A stretch of 64,000 bases of DNA from Bosea sp. 124 (GCF_003046175.1 NZ_PZZM01000001.1:3489001-3553000); one strand, 5' to 3'. Shown: positions 27,032 to 36,007, numbered from the stretch's first letter. Program-made: numbers and translations. Notes: a model not told the origin generated them from the letters alone.

Positions 27032-28189
27032 TCAATACGATCGCGGCATGCCGAGGACATGCTCGGCGAGATAGGACAGGATCAGGTTGGTCGAGATCGG
27101 CGCCACCTGATAGAGCCGCGTCTCGCGGAACTTGCGTTCGATGTCGTATTCCTCGGCGAAGCCGAAGCCGCCATGGGTCTGGATACAGGCATTGGCGGCT
27201 TCGAAGGAGGCGTCCGCCGCCAGCATCTTGGCCATGTTCGCCTCCGCGCCGGGGTTCTCGCCGGCCTCGTAAAGCCGGATTGCCTCGCGCACCATCAGCT
27301 CGGCCGCGCGCATGTTGGCGTAGGCCTTGGCGATCGGGAACTGGATGCCCTGGTTCTGGCCGATCGGGCGGCCGAAGACCTGTCTTTCGCTGGCATAGGC
27401 AGAGGCTTTCTCGATGAACCATTTGGCGTCGCCGACGCATTCGGCGGCGATCAGGATGCGCTCGGCATTCATGCCCGAGAGGATGTAGCGGAAGCCCTTG
27501 CCCTCTTCGCCGACGAGGTTTTCGGCGGGAGTGCGGACGTTGTCGAAGAAGACCTCGGTGGTGGCGTGGTTCATCATCGTGCGGATCGGCCGGATCGTCA
27601 GGCCGGCCTTCAGCGCCTCGCGCATGTCGAGGATGAAGACCGAGAGCCCGTCCGTGCGCTTGGCGACCTGGTCGCGCGGCGTGGTGCGGGCCAGCAGCAG
27701 CATCAGGTCGGACTGGGCGGCACGGCTCGTCCAGATCTTCTGGCCGTTGACGACATAGACGTCGCCCTCGCGCCTTGCGGTGGTGCGCAACGCAGTCGTG
27801 TCGGTGCCGCTGGCCGGTTCAGTCACGCCGAAGGCCTGCAGGCGCAGCTCGCCCGAGGCGATCCGGGGCAACCAGGCCTGCTTCTGCGTCTCCGAGCCGT
27901 GCCGCAGCACCGTTCCCATGACATACATCTGCGCGTGGCAGGCCGCGCCATTGCAGCCCTGGCGCTGGATCTCCTCCATGATGACGGCGGCGGCCGAGAG
28001 CGGGAGCCCTGCGCCACCATAGGCTTCCGGGATCAGGGCCGAGAGGAAGCCGCTTTCCGTCAGGGCTGCGACGAATTCCGCCGGATAGGCCATCTCCCGG
28101 TCGAGCTTGCGCCAGTATTCGCCGGGGAAGCCTGCACAGAGACGCGCTACGGCGTCACGAATCTCGGCATGGTCTGAAGCTGTTGTCAT
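27032..28189 (-). CDS. acyl-CoA dehydrogenase family flavoprotein
   Basis: Protein of 385 residues with the acyl-CoA dehydrogenase layout. A helical N-terminal domain is followed by a beta domain with LQAFGVTEPASGTD (FAD/substrate contact) and a C-terminal helical domain with QTHGGFGFAEEYDIERKFRE. At the place where short-chain enzymes have YEGTSEI, the sequence reads YQVAPIST, so the usual catalytic Glu is absent there. The base may be elsewhere, as in isovaleryl-type enzymes, or the chemistry may differ. It is encoded between CoA-transferase and hydratase genes. Confidence 0.9.
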   Translation of the reverse strand: MTTASDHAEIRDAVARLCAGFPGEYWRKLDREMAYPAEFVAALTESGFLSALIPEAYGGAGLPLSAAAVIMEEIQRQGCNGAACHAQMYVMGTVLRHGSETQKQAWLPRIASGELRLQAFGVTEPASGTDTTALRTTARREGDVYVVNGQKIWTSRAAQSDLMLLLARTTPRDQVAKRTDGLSVFILDMREALKAGLTIRPIRTMMNHATTEVFFDNVRTPAENLVGEEGKGFRYILSGMNAERILIAAECVGDAKWFIEKASAYASERQVFGRPIGQNQGIQFPIAKAYANMRAAELMVREAIRLYEAGENPGAEANMAKMLAADASFEAANACIQTHGGFGFAEEYDIERKFRETRLYQVAPISTNLILSYLAEHVLGMPRSY

Positions 28190-28213
28190 GAGCCTTGTCT
28201 GTCGTTTCCCGAT

Positions 28214-29344
28214 TTAGCGGCCGGCGCCGAATTCCGCCCGCAGCGCTTCATCATGCTGGCCGAGCGCCGGCACGGGCCGCATCCGCACCCGCTCGCCATC
28301 GACGATCGCCGGTGGGGCGAGAACCTCGACCGAACCGGAGGGAGTTTCGACCGGCAGCGCCGTCGCGGCAGGATGGGCGATGAGATCGCCGACGCTGGAG
28401 ACCGTGCCATAGGCGATCGCGTAGTGGTCGAGCGCAGCCGTGACCTCGGCGAAGGGCCGCGTCGCGAGCAGGTCCTGCACCAGCGCATCGACAGCTTCGC
28501 GCTGCCGTACCCGCAAGACATTGCTGGCGAAGCGCGGATCGTCGGCCAGCGTCGCGCTGCCCAGCACCTCGCGGGCCAGGATCTGCCATTCGCGCTCGCT
28601 CTGGATCGAGATCAGCAGGTTGCCATCGGCGGTGGCGAAGACCCCGTAAGGTGCGATGGAGGGATGCGCGAGGCCCAGGCGCGGGGGTTCGATGCCGCCA
28701 TAACGTCTTGTCAGATAGGGCACGTTCATCAGGTCGCCCAGCGTATCGAAGAGCGAGAGCTGGATGGCCGAGCCCTCGCCGGTTTTCGCCCGCCGCAGCA
28801 ATGCCTCCAGGATTGCGGCATAGGCCGCCTGGCCGGTCGCGATATCGGCGATCGAGACGCCGATGCGCGAGGGGCCCGAGGCTTCCGTGCCGGTGATCCC
28901 CGCGAGTCCCGACTCGGCCTGAACCAGCAGGTCGTAGGCTTTTCGGGTGTGGTGGGGCGTGCCCGGCGCGTAGCCCGAGACGTCGCAGGTGATCAGCCGG
29001 GGATAGCGCGCGCGCAGTTCGGCCGCGCCGAGCCCGAGGCGGGCGGTTGCACCGGGCGCGAGGTTCTGGATGAAGATGTCGGCCTGCGCGAGCATGGCCT
29101 CGACCATGCCGCGGTCATCGGCCTGCTTGAGATTGACGCGGCAGGATTCCTTGCCCCGGTTCAGCCAGACGAAATAGGAGGACAACCCCTTCGCGTAGTC
29201 GTCATAACCGCGGGCAAAGTCGCCCTCGAAGCGCTCCAGCTTGATCACCCGCGCTCCGGCATCGGCCAGCTTGCAGGTCGCGGTCGGAACAGCCACGGCC
29301 TGCTCGAGCGCAACCACCAGAATTCCCTTGAGGGCGTCAGTCAT
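28214..29344 (-). CDS. CaiB/BaiF family CoA-transferase
   Basis: Class III CoA-transferase of 376 residues. KLERFEGDFAR (about 35-45) and NLAPGATARLGL are typical. Asp138 in YDLLVQAESG is the expected catalytic Asp that forms the anhydride. It should activate a carboxylic acid with CoA from a donor thioester. It heads the minus-strand module with the dehydrogenase and hydratase and is divergent from the LIV-type importer. The ATG at 29344 is chosen over one 18 bases upstream. Confidence 0.9.
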   Translation of the reverse strand: MTDALKGILVVALEQAVAVPTATCKLADAGARVIKLERFEGDFARGYDDYAKGLSSYFVWLNRGKESCRVNLKQADDRGMVEAMLAQADIFIQNLAPGATARLGLGAAELRARYPRLITCDVSGYAPGTPHHTRKAYDLLVQAESGLAGITGTEASGPSRIGVSIADIATGQAAYAAILEALLRRAKTGEGSAIQLSLFDTLGDLMNVPYLTRRYGGIEPPRLGLAHPSIAPYGVFATADGNLLISIQSEREWQILAREVLGSATLADDPRFASNVLRVRQREAVDALVQDLLATRPFAEVTAALDHYAIAYGTVSSVGDLIAHPAATALPVETPSGSVEVLAPPAIVDGERVRMRPVPALGQHDEALRAEFGAGR

Positions 29345-29422
29345 CGTTCCGGCGGTCCGCATTGGGTCTGCAATTGTCGCAGACGGGGCGTGGAACGGGG
29401 TTTGAAGTCAAATAGGGTTTTG

Positions 29423-29490
29423 CGATGAGGGGCATAGCGAAATCCTCGCTGCCCGGTGATCTCCATAGAAAATCGCTATGGCCCTCATCG
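29423..29490. promoter_or_regulatory. large inverted repeat in divergent promoter region
   Basis: CGATGAGGGGCATAGCGA (29423-29440) and TCGCTATGGCCCTCATCG (29473-29490) are reverse complements at 17 of 18 positions, with a 32-base spacer. The element lies in the 245-base gap between the CoA-transferase start and the LIV-type SBP start. On the plus strand it is followed directly by TTTTAT, so it could also be an attenuator hairpin in the importer leader. No regulator gene sits beside it. Confidence 0.6.
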
Positions 29491-29589
29491 TTTTATCCTA
29501 CTTGTCCTGCTGTGCCGCCCATGCCCCCCTCTGGTTCCAGGCAGTGCGCCGCCAAGAGCGCGCTCCGGAGGAATCCAGGGAGAGAGACG

Positions 29590-30894
29590 ATGGCCATCAA
29601 GGGATCTGCTGTGGCTGTATTCGCATTGGGGGCGCTGATGGCGCTGCCGGCGCTGGCGCAGGACAAGCCGAAGGAACTCGTGGTCGGGGTCGCGACCTTC
29701 CTGTCCGGGCCGGCTTCGGTGTTCGGGGTGCCGGGCAAGAATGCGGCGGACCTGTTCTTCGAGGAGATCAACGCCAAGGGCGGCATTCTCGGCGTGCCGG
29801 TGAAGCCGGTCTATGTCGACGAGGGCGCCGGCACCAACCAACTCATCTCGGAATATCGTCGCGTCGTGCAGGACCAGGGCGCGCAGGTGATGTTCGGCGC
29901 GATCTCGTCTGGCTCCTGCAATGCGCTGGCTCCCGTCGCGGAAGACCTCAAGGTCGTCAATGTGATGTGGGACTGCGGCACGCAGACGATCTTCGAGGAG
30001 GGCAAGTGGAAGTATTCGGTCCGCACCCAGGGCCATGCCGGCGCCGAGATGATGGCCACGCTGCTCTACCTCATGAAGGTAAAGCCCGATTTCAAGACGA
30101 TCGCGGTGGTCAACCAGGATTATGCCTGGGGCCGTGAGTCCTGGGCCTTGCTGCAGGCCGGGCTCAAGGCACTGAAGCCCGACGTCAAGGTCGTGGCCGA
30201 GCTCTTCCCGAAATTCGGAGCGCCCGATTTCTCGACCGAGATCACGCGGCTTTCTGCGCTGCGGCCGGATGTGGTGATCTCGACCTCATGGGGCGGCGAT
30301 CTCGACACATTCGTTCAGCAGGCCGCGGCGCGCGGCCTGCTGAAGCAGTCGACTTTCGTGCTGCCGCTGGCGGAAAGCTCGATGGAGCGGCTGGGCAACG
30401 TCATGCCCGAAGGCGTCATCGTCGGTTCGCGCGGCGATCACTATTTCCTGCACCCGAAATATAAGAATACCGCCGAGATGCAGGGCTTCGTGAAGAAGTA
30501 CAAGGACAAGACCGGGGTCTATCCGATCTACCCGACCTTCCACATGAACCAGGCCGTGACCGGGCTGGTGAAGGCGTATGAGAAGGCCGGAGCGGCTGCC
30601 GGCGGTAAATGGCCCAGCAAGGAGCAGGTTATCGCCGCCTTCGAGGGGCTGGAGTTCAAGTCTCTGACGGGCACGATCACCATCCGCTCGGACCATCAGG
30701 GGCTGGAAGACCAGATGCTCGGCACGACCAAGCGCGTGCCGGAATTCCCCTTTGCGGTCTACGACAAGATCGCGCTCTATCCGGGCAAGCTGGTGACGAC
30801 GCCGGTCGGCGAGAAGTCGCTCGACTGGTTCGCCAAGGTGAAGCCGGAACTGGTCAACGACAAGTCGATCGAGACCTTCGACTATGTGAAGTAG
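29590..30894 (+). CDS. branched-chain-type ABC transporter substrate-binding protein
   Basis: Periplasmic binding protein of 434 residues in the Leu/Ile/Val (type I, family 4) group. The signal peptide is MAIKGSAVAVFALGALMA with cleavage after LPALA (about 23). VGVATFLSGPASVFGVPGKN and VVNQDYAWGRES are family segments. I chose the ATG at 29590, preceded by GGGAGAGAG. It is the first gene of a complete SBP-LivH-LivM-LivG-LivF operon. The neighbouring acyl-CoA module suggests an organic-acid ligand rather than an amino acid; this is inference. Confidence 0.93.
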   Translation: MAIKGSAVAVFALGALMALPALAQDKPKELVVGVATFLSGPASVFGVPGKNAADLFFEEINAKGGILGVPVKPVYVDEGAGTNQLISEYRRVVQDQGAQVMFGAISSGSCNALAPVAEDLKVVNVMWDCGTQTIFEEGKWKYSVRTQGHAGAEMMATLLYLMKVKPDFKTIAVVNQDYAWGRESWALLQAGLKALKPDVKVVAELFPKFGAPDFSTEITRLSALRPDVVISTSWGGDLDTFVQQAAARGLLKQSTFVLPLAESSMERLGNVMPEGVIVGSRGDHYFLHPKYKNTAEMQGFVKKYKDKTGVYPIYPTFHMNQAVTGLVKAYEKAGAAAGGKWPSKEQVIAAFEGLEFKSLTGTITIRSDHQGLEDQMLGTTKRVPEFPFAVYDKIALYPGKLVTTPVGEKSLDWFAKVKPELVNDKSIETFDYVK

Positions 30895-30910
30895 GGGGCG
30901 CTGGAACCTC

Positions 30911-31086
30911 GGCCCTAACCCCTCCCCTTGTGGGGAGGGGTTAGGCTGCGGGGCGCAAAGCCAAAGTGATCGACGTCCTGATTGGGCACTGTCGCTGCTG
31001 CCATCTTGCTCCTTATCTTCAACCCGCTCGCCGAGCGGGACGCCCCCCACCCCTAACTCCTCCCCACAAGGGGGAGGGGGACAGGT
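30911..31086. repeat. paired G/C hairpin repeat between SBP and livH-like gene
   Basis: CCTAACCCCTCCCC (30914-30927) and GGGGAGGGGTTAGG (30932-30945) form a perfect 14-base stem with a TTGT loop. A second, less perfect copy in opposite orientation lies near 31050-31080 (CTCCTCCCC-ACAA-GGGGGAGG), with a CCGCTC-N3-GAGCGG hairpin just before it. The element fills the 204-base gap between the SBP and first permease genes. Confidence 0.75.
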
Positions 31087-31098
31087 CGCGGAAACCCA

Positions 31099-32004
31099 AT
31101 GCCTCCTGACATGCTCTTCCTCGCCGCGCTCGACGGCATTGCCTATGGCTCGCTGATCTTCCTGGTCGCGGTCGGGCTGTCGCTGATCTTCGGCGTGCTC
31201 GGTGTGCTGAACGTCGCGCATGGCTCGTTCTACGCCATCGGCGCCTATGTCGCGGCGAGCGCCGTGCTCGCTGCCGCCGGGATGGGGCTGCCGACCTGGC
31301 TCGCCTTCCCGCTGTTCCTGATCTCCGCCATCCTCGTCGGTGTCGTGGTCGGCGGCGCGGTCGAGGCGCTGCTGCTGCGGCGGATCTACGGCAAGGAAGA
31401 GGTGCTGCAGCTCCTCGTGACCTTCGCCGTGTTCATGATCCTGGAGGATGCGCAGAAGGTGATCTTCGGCGTGCGGCCGCTCTTCGCCAACGCGCCGATG
31501 AACTGGCTCGGCACCGTCGAGGTCTTCGGCATCTACTATACCAACTACCAGCTCATCCTGATCCCGCTGGTGGCGCTCGCCGTGCTGGTCGGCCTCAGGC
31601 TGTTCCTGCGCCGGACGTCCTTCGGCCGCGCCATCGTCGCGGTGACGCAGGACCGCGAGGCGGCAATGGCGATGGGGATCAACGCGACCAGCATCTACCT
31701 CTTCACCTTCATGATCGGGGCTTCGCTGGCGGCGCTGGGCGGCGCGCTGTCCTCGGCCACGACCTCGCTGACGCCGGGTATCGGCTCAGGCATGATCGTC
31801 CTGTCCTTCGCGGTCGCGGCGACTGCCGGGCTCGGGCGGATCGAGGGGGCTGCGGTCGCGGCTCTGATGATCGGGCTAGGGCGTTCGGCTGCAGTCTATT
31901 TCGCGCCCGAATTCGATGTGCTGATCCCCTATCTGATCATGGTGGCGGTGCTGCTGATCAAGCCCGAGGGCCTCTTCACCACGCTGCAAACGAGGAAGGT
32001 CTGA
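31099..32004 (+). CDS. branched-chain-type ABC permease (LivH-like)
   Basis: Inner-membrane permease of 301 residues with about eight spans. It opens with LDGIAYGSLIFLVAVGLSLI and GVLNVAHGSFYAIGAY, hallmarks of LivH proteins. TSFGRAIVAVTQDREAAMAMG is the conserved cytoplasmic loop that contacts the ATPase. It overlaps the next permease gene by one base. Confidence 0.94.
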   Translation: MPPDMLFLAALDGIAYGSLIFLVAVGLSLIFGVLGVLNVAHGSFYAIGAYVAASAVLAAAGMGLPTWLAFPLFLISAILVGVVVGGAVEALLLRRIYGKEEVLQLLVTFAVFMILEDAQKVIFGVRPLFANAPMNWLGTVEVFGIYYTNYQLILIPLVALAVLVGLRLFLRRTSFGRAIVAVTQDREAAMAMGINATSIYLFTFMIGASLAALGGALSSATTSLTPGIGSGMIVLSFAVAATAGLGRIEGAAVAALMIGLGRSAAVYFAPEFDVLIPYLIMVAVLLIKPEGLFTTLQTRKV

Positions 32005-32957
32005 TGTCGCGCCAGATCGTCATCGGCGCGGTGCTGCTCGTCGCGCTCGTCGCCTTTCCGCTGGTCTCGCCCTGGTCGACGGTCATCCTCACCGTGGCGC
32101 TCTGCGAGGGGCTGGCGGCGCTCGGCATTCTCGTTTTGCTGCGGGCGGGGCAGGTCTCCTTCGGCCATGGGCTGTTCTTCGCCTTCTCGGCCTATGTCGT
32201 GGCCTTCATGGCGGCGGCGAAGTTCGGGCATGAGGTGCTGCTGCTTGTGCCGATCGCCACCGCGGCCTCGGGGCTGGTCGCAGCGCTGGTCGGACTCTTC
32301 ATCGTGCGCTACCGTGCGATCTTCTTCGGCATGCTCAACCTCGCCATCTCGATGGTGTTCTTCTCGCTGCTGGAGAAGCTGTTCTCGATCACGGGCGGCG
32401 CCGACGGCAAGCGCGTGCCGCGCCCGACGCTGGCCGGCATGACGCTGGAGCGCGAAACCTTCGAGTTCTGGATGTTCTACATCACGCTGGCGCTTGCGGT
32501 GATCGCGGCGCTGGGCGTGGCGCGCTATCTGGTCTCGCCCGGCGGCAAGGCGCTGGAGGCGATCAAGACGAACGAGACGCGGCTGGAATATCTCGGCGTG
32601 TCCAGCCGCAAGGTACTCTATGGCGCTTATCTGCTGTCGGGTCTGCTGGCGGGGCTGGGCGGAGCGGTGATTGCGCTCGTCTCCGGCCATGTCACGCCGG
32701 AGCTGGCCTATTGGGTGCGCTCGGGCGAGTTCGTCTTCATCGCCATCCTGGGCGGTGTCGGCGGCGTCGCCGGCCCCTTCCTCGGGGCGCTGATGTTCCA
32801 GATCATCCGCGGCTATGCGGCTGTCTATGCGCCGGAGACCTGGCATGCGGTGCTGGGTGTGATGCTGCTCGTCATCATTTTCTTCGCGCCGACCGGGCTC
32901 TACGGCCTGATCGCCGGCCGCAAGCGGGCGGCCCCGGTGAAGGAGGGTGCGCGATGA
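32004..32957 (+). CDS. branched-chain-type ABC permease (LivM-like)
   Basis: Inner-membrane permease of 317 residues that pairs with the LivH-like subunit. LRAGQVSFGHGLFFAFSAY and PGGKALEAIKTNETRLEYLG are LivM family segments. GEFVFIAILGGVGGVAGPFLG is the conserved late span. Its stop overlaps the next ATG in an ATGA junction. Confidence 0.94.
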   Translation: MSRQIVIGAVLLVALVAFPLVSPWSTVILTVALCEGLAALGILVLLRAGQVSFGHGLFFAFSAYVVAFMAAAKFGHEVLLLVPIATAASGLVAALVGLFIVRYRAIFFGMLNLAISMVFFSLLEKLFSITGGADGKRVPRPTLAGMTLERETFEFWMFYITLALAVIAALGVARYLVSPGGKALEAIKTNETRLEYLGVSSRKVLYGAYLLSGLLAGLGGAVIALVSGHVTPELAYWVRSGEFVFIAILGGVGGVAGPFLGALMFQIIRGYAAVYAPETWHAVLGVMLLVIIFFAPTGLYGLIAGRKRAAPVKEGAR

Positions 32958-33703
32958 GCGAGTTCATCCTCGAAGCCCGCGACCTCGAGCTGCGCTTCGG
33001 TGGCGTCCAGGCCGCCAATGGGGCGAGCCTGACGGTGCGCGCCAATGAGCGCATCGCGATCATCGGCCCCAATGGCGCCGGCAAGACCACCTTCATCAAC
33101 CTCTGCACCGGCTATCTCAAGCCGCAATCGGGCCGTGTGCTCTTCGCCGGGGAGGATGTCACGGCGCTGTCGCCGCGCGCGATCACAAGGCGCGGCATCG
33201 GCCGCTCCTTCCAGATCCCGCAGCTCTTCAGCGACAACACCGTGATGGAGAACCTGCTGCTGGCGCTGAGTGCGCGCGAGGGCACGTGGTCGCCCTTCCA
33301 GCGGCTCGACCGTCACCCGAAGCGAGACGAGATGGTCGCGCTGCTCGACAGCGTCGGCCTGCGCGAGACCGCCGGGCGGCCGGTCCGGGAGCTGCCCGAG
33401 GGCATGCGCAAGCTGATCGACATTGCGCTCGCGCTCGCACTCGAACCCAGGCTGATCTTCATGGATGAGCCGACCTCGGGCGTCTCCAGCCACGAGAAGT
33501 TCCAGGTCATGGACACGCTGACACGCGCGCTCGACGCCCGCGCCACCACGGCGATCTTCGTCGAGCACGATATGGATGTCGTCGCCCGCTATGCCAGCCG
33601 CGTCGCGGTCTGGTCGGGCGGGCGGATCGCGCTGGAGGGCACGCCCGACGAGATCCTGAACCATCCGGAGGTCCGCGAGACTGTGATCGGGGTGGGGGTC
33701 TGA
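32954..33703 (+). CDS. branched-chain-type ABC ATPase (LivG-like) with atypical signature
   Basis: ATP-binding subunit of 249 residues. Walker A is GPNGAGKTT and Walker B is LIFMDEPTSG, with the switch His in VEHDMDV. The ABC signature reads LPEGMRK instead of the usual LSxGxxx, and GVSSHEK replaces the usual GLNPxE. The LPEG-type variant may define a subfamily of LIV-type ATPases. The ATG at 32954 overlaps the LivM stop. Confidence 0.92.
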   Translation: MSEFILEARDLELRFGGVQAANGASLTVRANERIAIIGPNGAGKTTFINLCTGYLKPQSGRVLFAGEDVTALSPRAITRRGIGRSFQIPQLFSDNTVMENLLLALSAREGTWSPFQRLDRHPKRDEMVALLDSVGLRETAGRPVRELPEGMRKLIDIALALALEPRLIFMDEPTSGVSSHEKFQVMDTLTRALDARATTAIFVEHDMDVVARYASRVAVWSGGRIALEGTPDEILNHPEVRETVIGVGV

Positions 33704-33705
33704 CC

Positions 33706-34407
33706 ATGCTGGAGATCAAAGGCCTTTCAGCCGTGATCGAGGGCGTGCAGGTGCTGCGCAAGGTCGATTTCACTCTGGCCGAGGGCGCGACCGTGGCGCT
33801 GATCGGCCGCAACGGCGCGGGCAAGACCAGTTTGCTGCGTGCCATCATGGGCTTCATGACCGTGACCGAGGGCATGATCGCCTTCGACGGCCGGCCGATC
33901 CTGACGGTCCCGCCGCATGAACGGCCTCGTCTCGGCATCGGCTATGCGCCGGAGGATCGCCGGCTGTTCTCAAGCTTCTCGATCGAGGAAAACATCCGCC
34001 TGCCCGCCGAGGTGATGAAGGTGCCCGCGGCCGAGATCGCGAGGCGCCTCGACCGCATCTACCAGGTGCTGCCAGAACTCGCCGATCTGCGCCACCGCGC
34101 GGCGGCGGGGCTTTCGGGCGGGCAAGGCAAGATGGCGGCGCTGGCGCGCGCGCTGATGGTCGGCACACGCATCATCCTGCTCGACGAACCGTTCCAGGGG
34201 CTCGCGCCGGTTCTGGCCCAGCGCTACGCGGCTGCCCTGCGCACACTGCGCGACAGCCATCCGGATATCGCGTTGCTCATCACCGAATCCAACCCCAGTC
34301 TGCTGCGCAGTTTCGCCGAACGCGCCTATGCGATCGAGCGGGGCGAGGTTACGGAAGTGGCCGGCGGCCTGGCGGCGAGTTCACTCGCTGCGGCAGGGCT
34401 GCATTAG
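33706..34407 (+). CDS. branched-chain-type ABC ATPase (LivF-like)
   Basis: ATP-binding subunit of 233 residues with Walker A GRNGAGKTS, signature LSGGQGKM and Walker B IILLDEPFQG. APEDRRLFSSFSIEEN is the LivF-type Q-loop region. It completes the five-component importer begun at 29590 and starts two bases after the LivG-like stop. A 57-base gap leads to an aldehyde dehydrogenase. Confidence 0.93.
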   Translation: MLEIKGLSAVIEGVQVLRKVDFTLAEGATVALIGRNGAGKTSLLRAIMGFMTVTEGMIAFDGRPILTVPPHERPRLGIGYAPEDRRLFSSFSIEENIRLPAEVMKVPAAEIARRLDRIYQVLPELADLRHRAAAGLSGGQGKMAALARALMVGTRIILLDEPFQGLAPVLAQRYAAALRTLRDSHPDIALLITESNPSLLRSFAERAYAIERGEVTEVAGGLAASSLAAAGLH

Positions 34408-34464
34408 TTCGTAGACGTGGTTCTCGAGACAGAAGCCACCGATTGTCGCATTCGGAGAATTCCC

Positions 34465-35898
34465 ATGACCCAGCACTTCATCAACGGCCGCCATGTCGCG
34501 GGCCGCAGCGGCGAGACCATGGCCGTGCTGGCGCCCGCAACGGGCGAAGAATTCACCCGCATTGCCTGCGGCACGGCCGAGGACATCGACGATGCGGTCA
34601 AGGCCGCGCGCGCCGCCTATGAAGGCGCCTGGGGCAAGCTGACTGCTGCCGAGCGCGGCCGGCTGATCGCCAAGCTCGGCTTGAAGGTGCTCGACCATTT
34701 CGACGAACTCGCCCGCACCGAGGCGCAGGACACCGGCAAGCCGATGGCGCAGGCCCGGGCCGACATCGACGCGACGGCCCGCTATTTCGAGTTCTATGGC
34801 GGCGCGGCCGACAAGGTGCATGGCCACATCATCCCCTTCCTCAACGGCTACAACGTCAACGTCATCCATGAGCCGCATGGCGTCACCGGCCATATTCTGC
34901 CCTGGAACTATCCGGCGCAGATGTTCGGCCGCTCGCTGACGGCGGCGCTCGCCATGGGCAATGCGGTCGTGCTGAAGCCGGCCGAGGAGGCCTGCCAGAC
35001 GGCGCTGCGCCTCGCGGTGCTGGCCTCCGAGGTCGGTTTCCCCGATGGCGCGATCAATATCGTCACCGGCCGCGGCCATGAGGCGGGCGCGGCGCTTTCG
35101 TCCCATCACGGCGTCGACTTCATGTCCTTCACCGGCTCGCCCGAGGTTGGCAAGATGGTGCAGCATGCCTGCGCCGATCATCTGATCCCCTGCACGCTCG
35201 AACTCGGCGGCAAGTCGCCCCAGATCGTCTTCGACGATGCCGATTTCGACGCCGCCGTGCCGATCGTCTGCAAGGCGATCGTCCAGAACACCGGGCAGAC
35301 CTGCTCGGCCGGCAGCCGCGTCCTGGTGCAGGAGCGCGTCTATGACGACTTCATCGGCGCCGTCACGAAGGAGTTCACCAAGCTGCGCGCCGGCACGCCG
35401 GAGATGGATCTCGACTGCGGCCCGGTGATCAACGCCAAGCAGCGCGGCCGTGTCCAGAGCTTCATCGACAATGCCCGCGAGGCCGGCATTCCGGTGATCG
35501 CCGAGGGGCAGATCGCGCAGGGCGTGCCGAATGGCGGGTTCTATGTGACGCCGACGCTGTTCGGGAAGGTGCCGCGCGGCAACCGGCTGGAGCAGGAGGA
35601 GGTCTTCGGCCCGGTGCTCGCCGCCTTCCCCTTCACGGACGAAGCCGATGCGATCAAGCTCGCCAATTCGACCGAATACGGGCTTGTCGCCGCCGTCTGG
35701 ACCAGGGATGGCGGGCGCCAGCAGCGCGTTGCCAAGAAGGTGCGGGCGGGCCAGGTCTTCATCAACGGCTATGGCGCCGGCGGTGGCATCGAGCTGCCCT
35801 TCGGCGGCACCGGAAAATCCGGCCACGGCCGCGAGAAGGGCTTCGCCGCGCTGGAGGAATTCGCTGTGACCAAGACGATCGTGCACAAGCACGGGTGA
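34465..35898 (+). CDS. aldehyde dehydrogenase (NAD(P)-dependent)
   Basis: Protein of 477 residues. Asn148 (PWNYP), the FTGS motif at 222-225, general base Glu246 (LELGGKSP) and nucleophile Cys280 (NTGQTCSAG) form a complete catalytic set. Family features resemble betaine-aldehyde-type enzymes, but the substrate cannot be fixed. It oxidises an aldehyde to a carboxylic acid, possibly one that the divergent CoA-transferase module then uses. The ATG at 34465 is chosen; it is 57 bases after the importer, so likely co-transcribed. Confidence 0.92.
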   Translation: MTQHFINGRHVAGRSGETMAVLAPATGEEFTRIACGTAEDIDDAVKAARAAYEGAWGKLTAAERGRLIAKLGLKVLDHFDELARTEAQDTGKPMAQARADIDATARYFEFYGGAADKVHGHIIPFLNGYNVNVIHEPHGVTGHILPWNYPAQMFGRSLTAALAMGNAVVLKPAEEACQTALRLAVLASEVGFPDGAINIVTGRGHEAGAALSSHHGVDFMSFTGSPEVGKMVQHACADHLIPCTLELGGKSPQIVFDDADFDAAVPIVCKAIVQNTGQTCSAGSRVLVQERVYDDFIGAVTKEFTKLRAGTPEMDLDCGPVINAKQRGRVQSFIDNAREAGIPVIAEGQIAQGVPNGGFYVTPTLFGKVPRGNRLEQEEVFGPVLAAFPFTDEADAIKLANSTEYGLVAAVWTRDGGRQQRVAKKVRAGQVFINGYGAGGGIELPFGGTGKSGHGREKGFAALEEFAVTKTIVHKHG

Positions 35899-35922
35899 CG
35901 CCAGCCGCTCTGGCTCACCGTC

Positions 35923-36007
35923 ATGGTCGGGCTTGTCCCGACCATCCACGTCTTTGCTCTTCGCGGGCGGCGTTCAAGACGCGGATGCTCGCCACACGGG
36001 CGAGCAT
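35923..36007. terminator. two hairpins between convergent dehydrogenase genes
   Basis: ATGGTCGGG (35923-35931) pairs with CCCGACCAT (35937-35945), and ATGCTCGCC (35985-35993) pairs with GGCGAGCAT (35999-36007). Both stems are perfect 9-mers with 5-base loops. They sit between converging aldehyde and alcohol dehydrogenase genes, where a bidirectional terminator is expected. They may derive from an intergenic repeat element. Confidence 0.6.
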
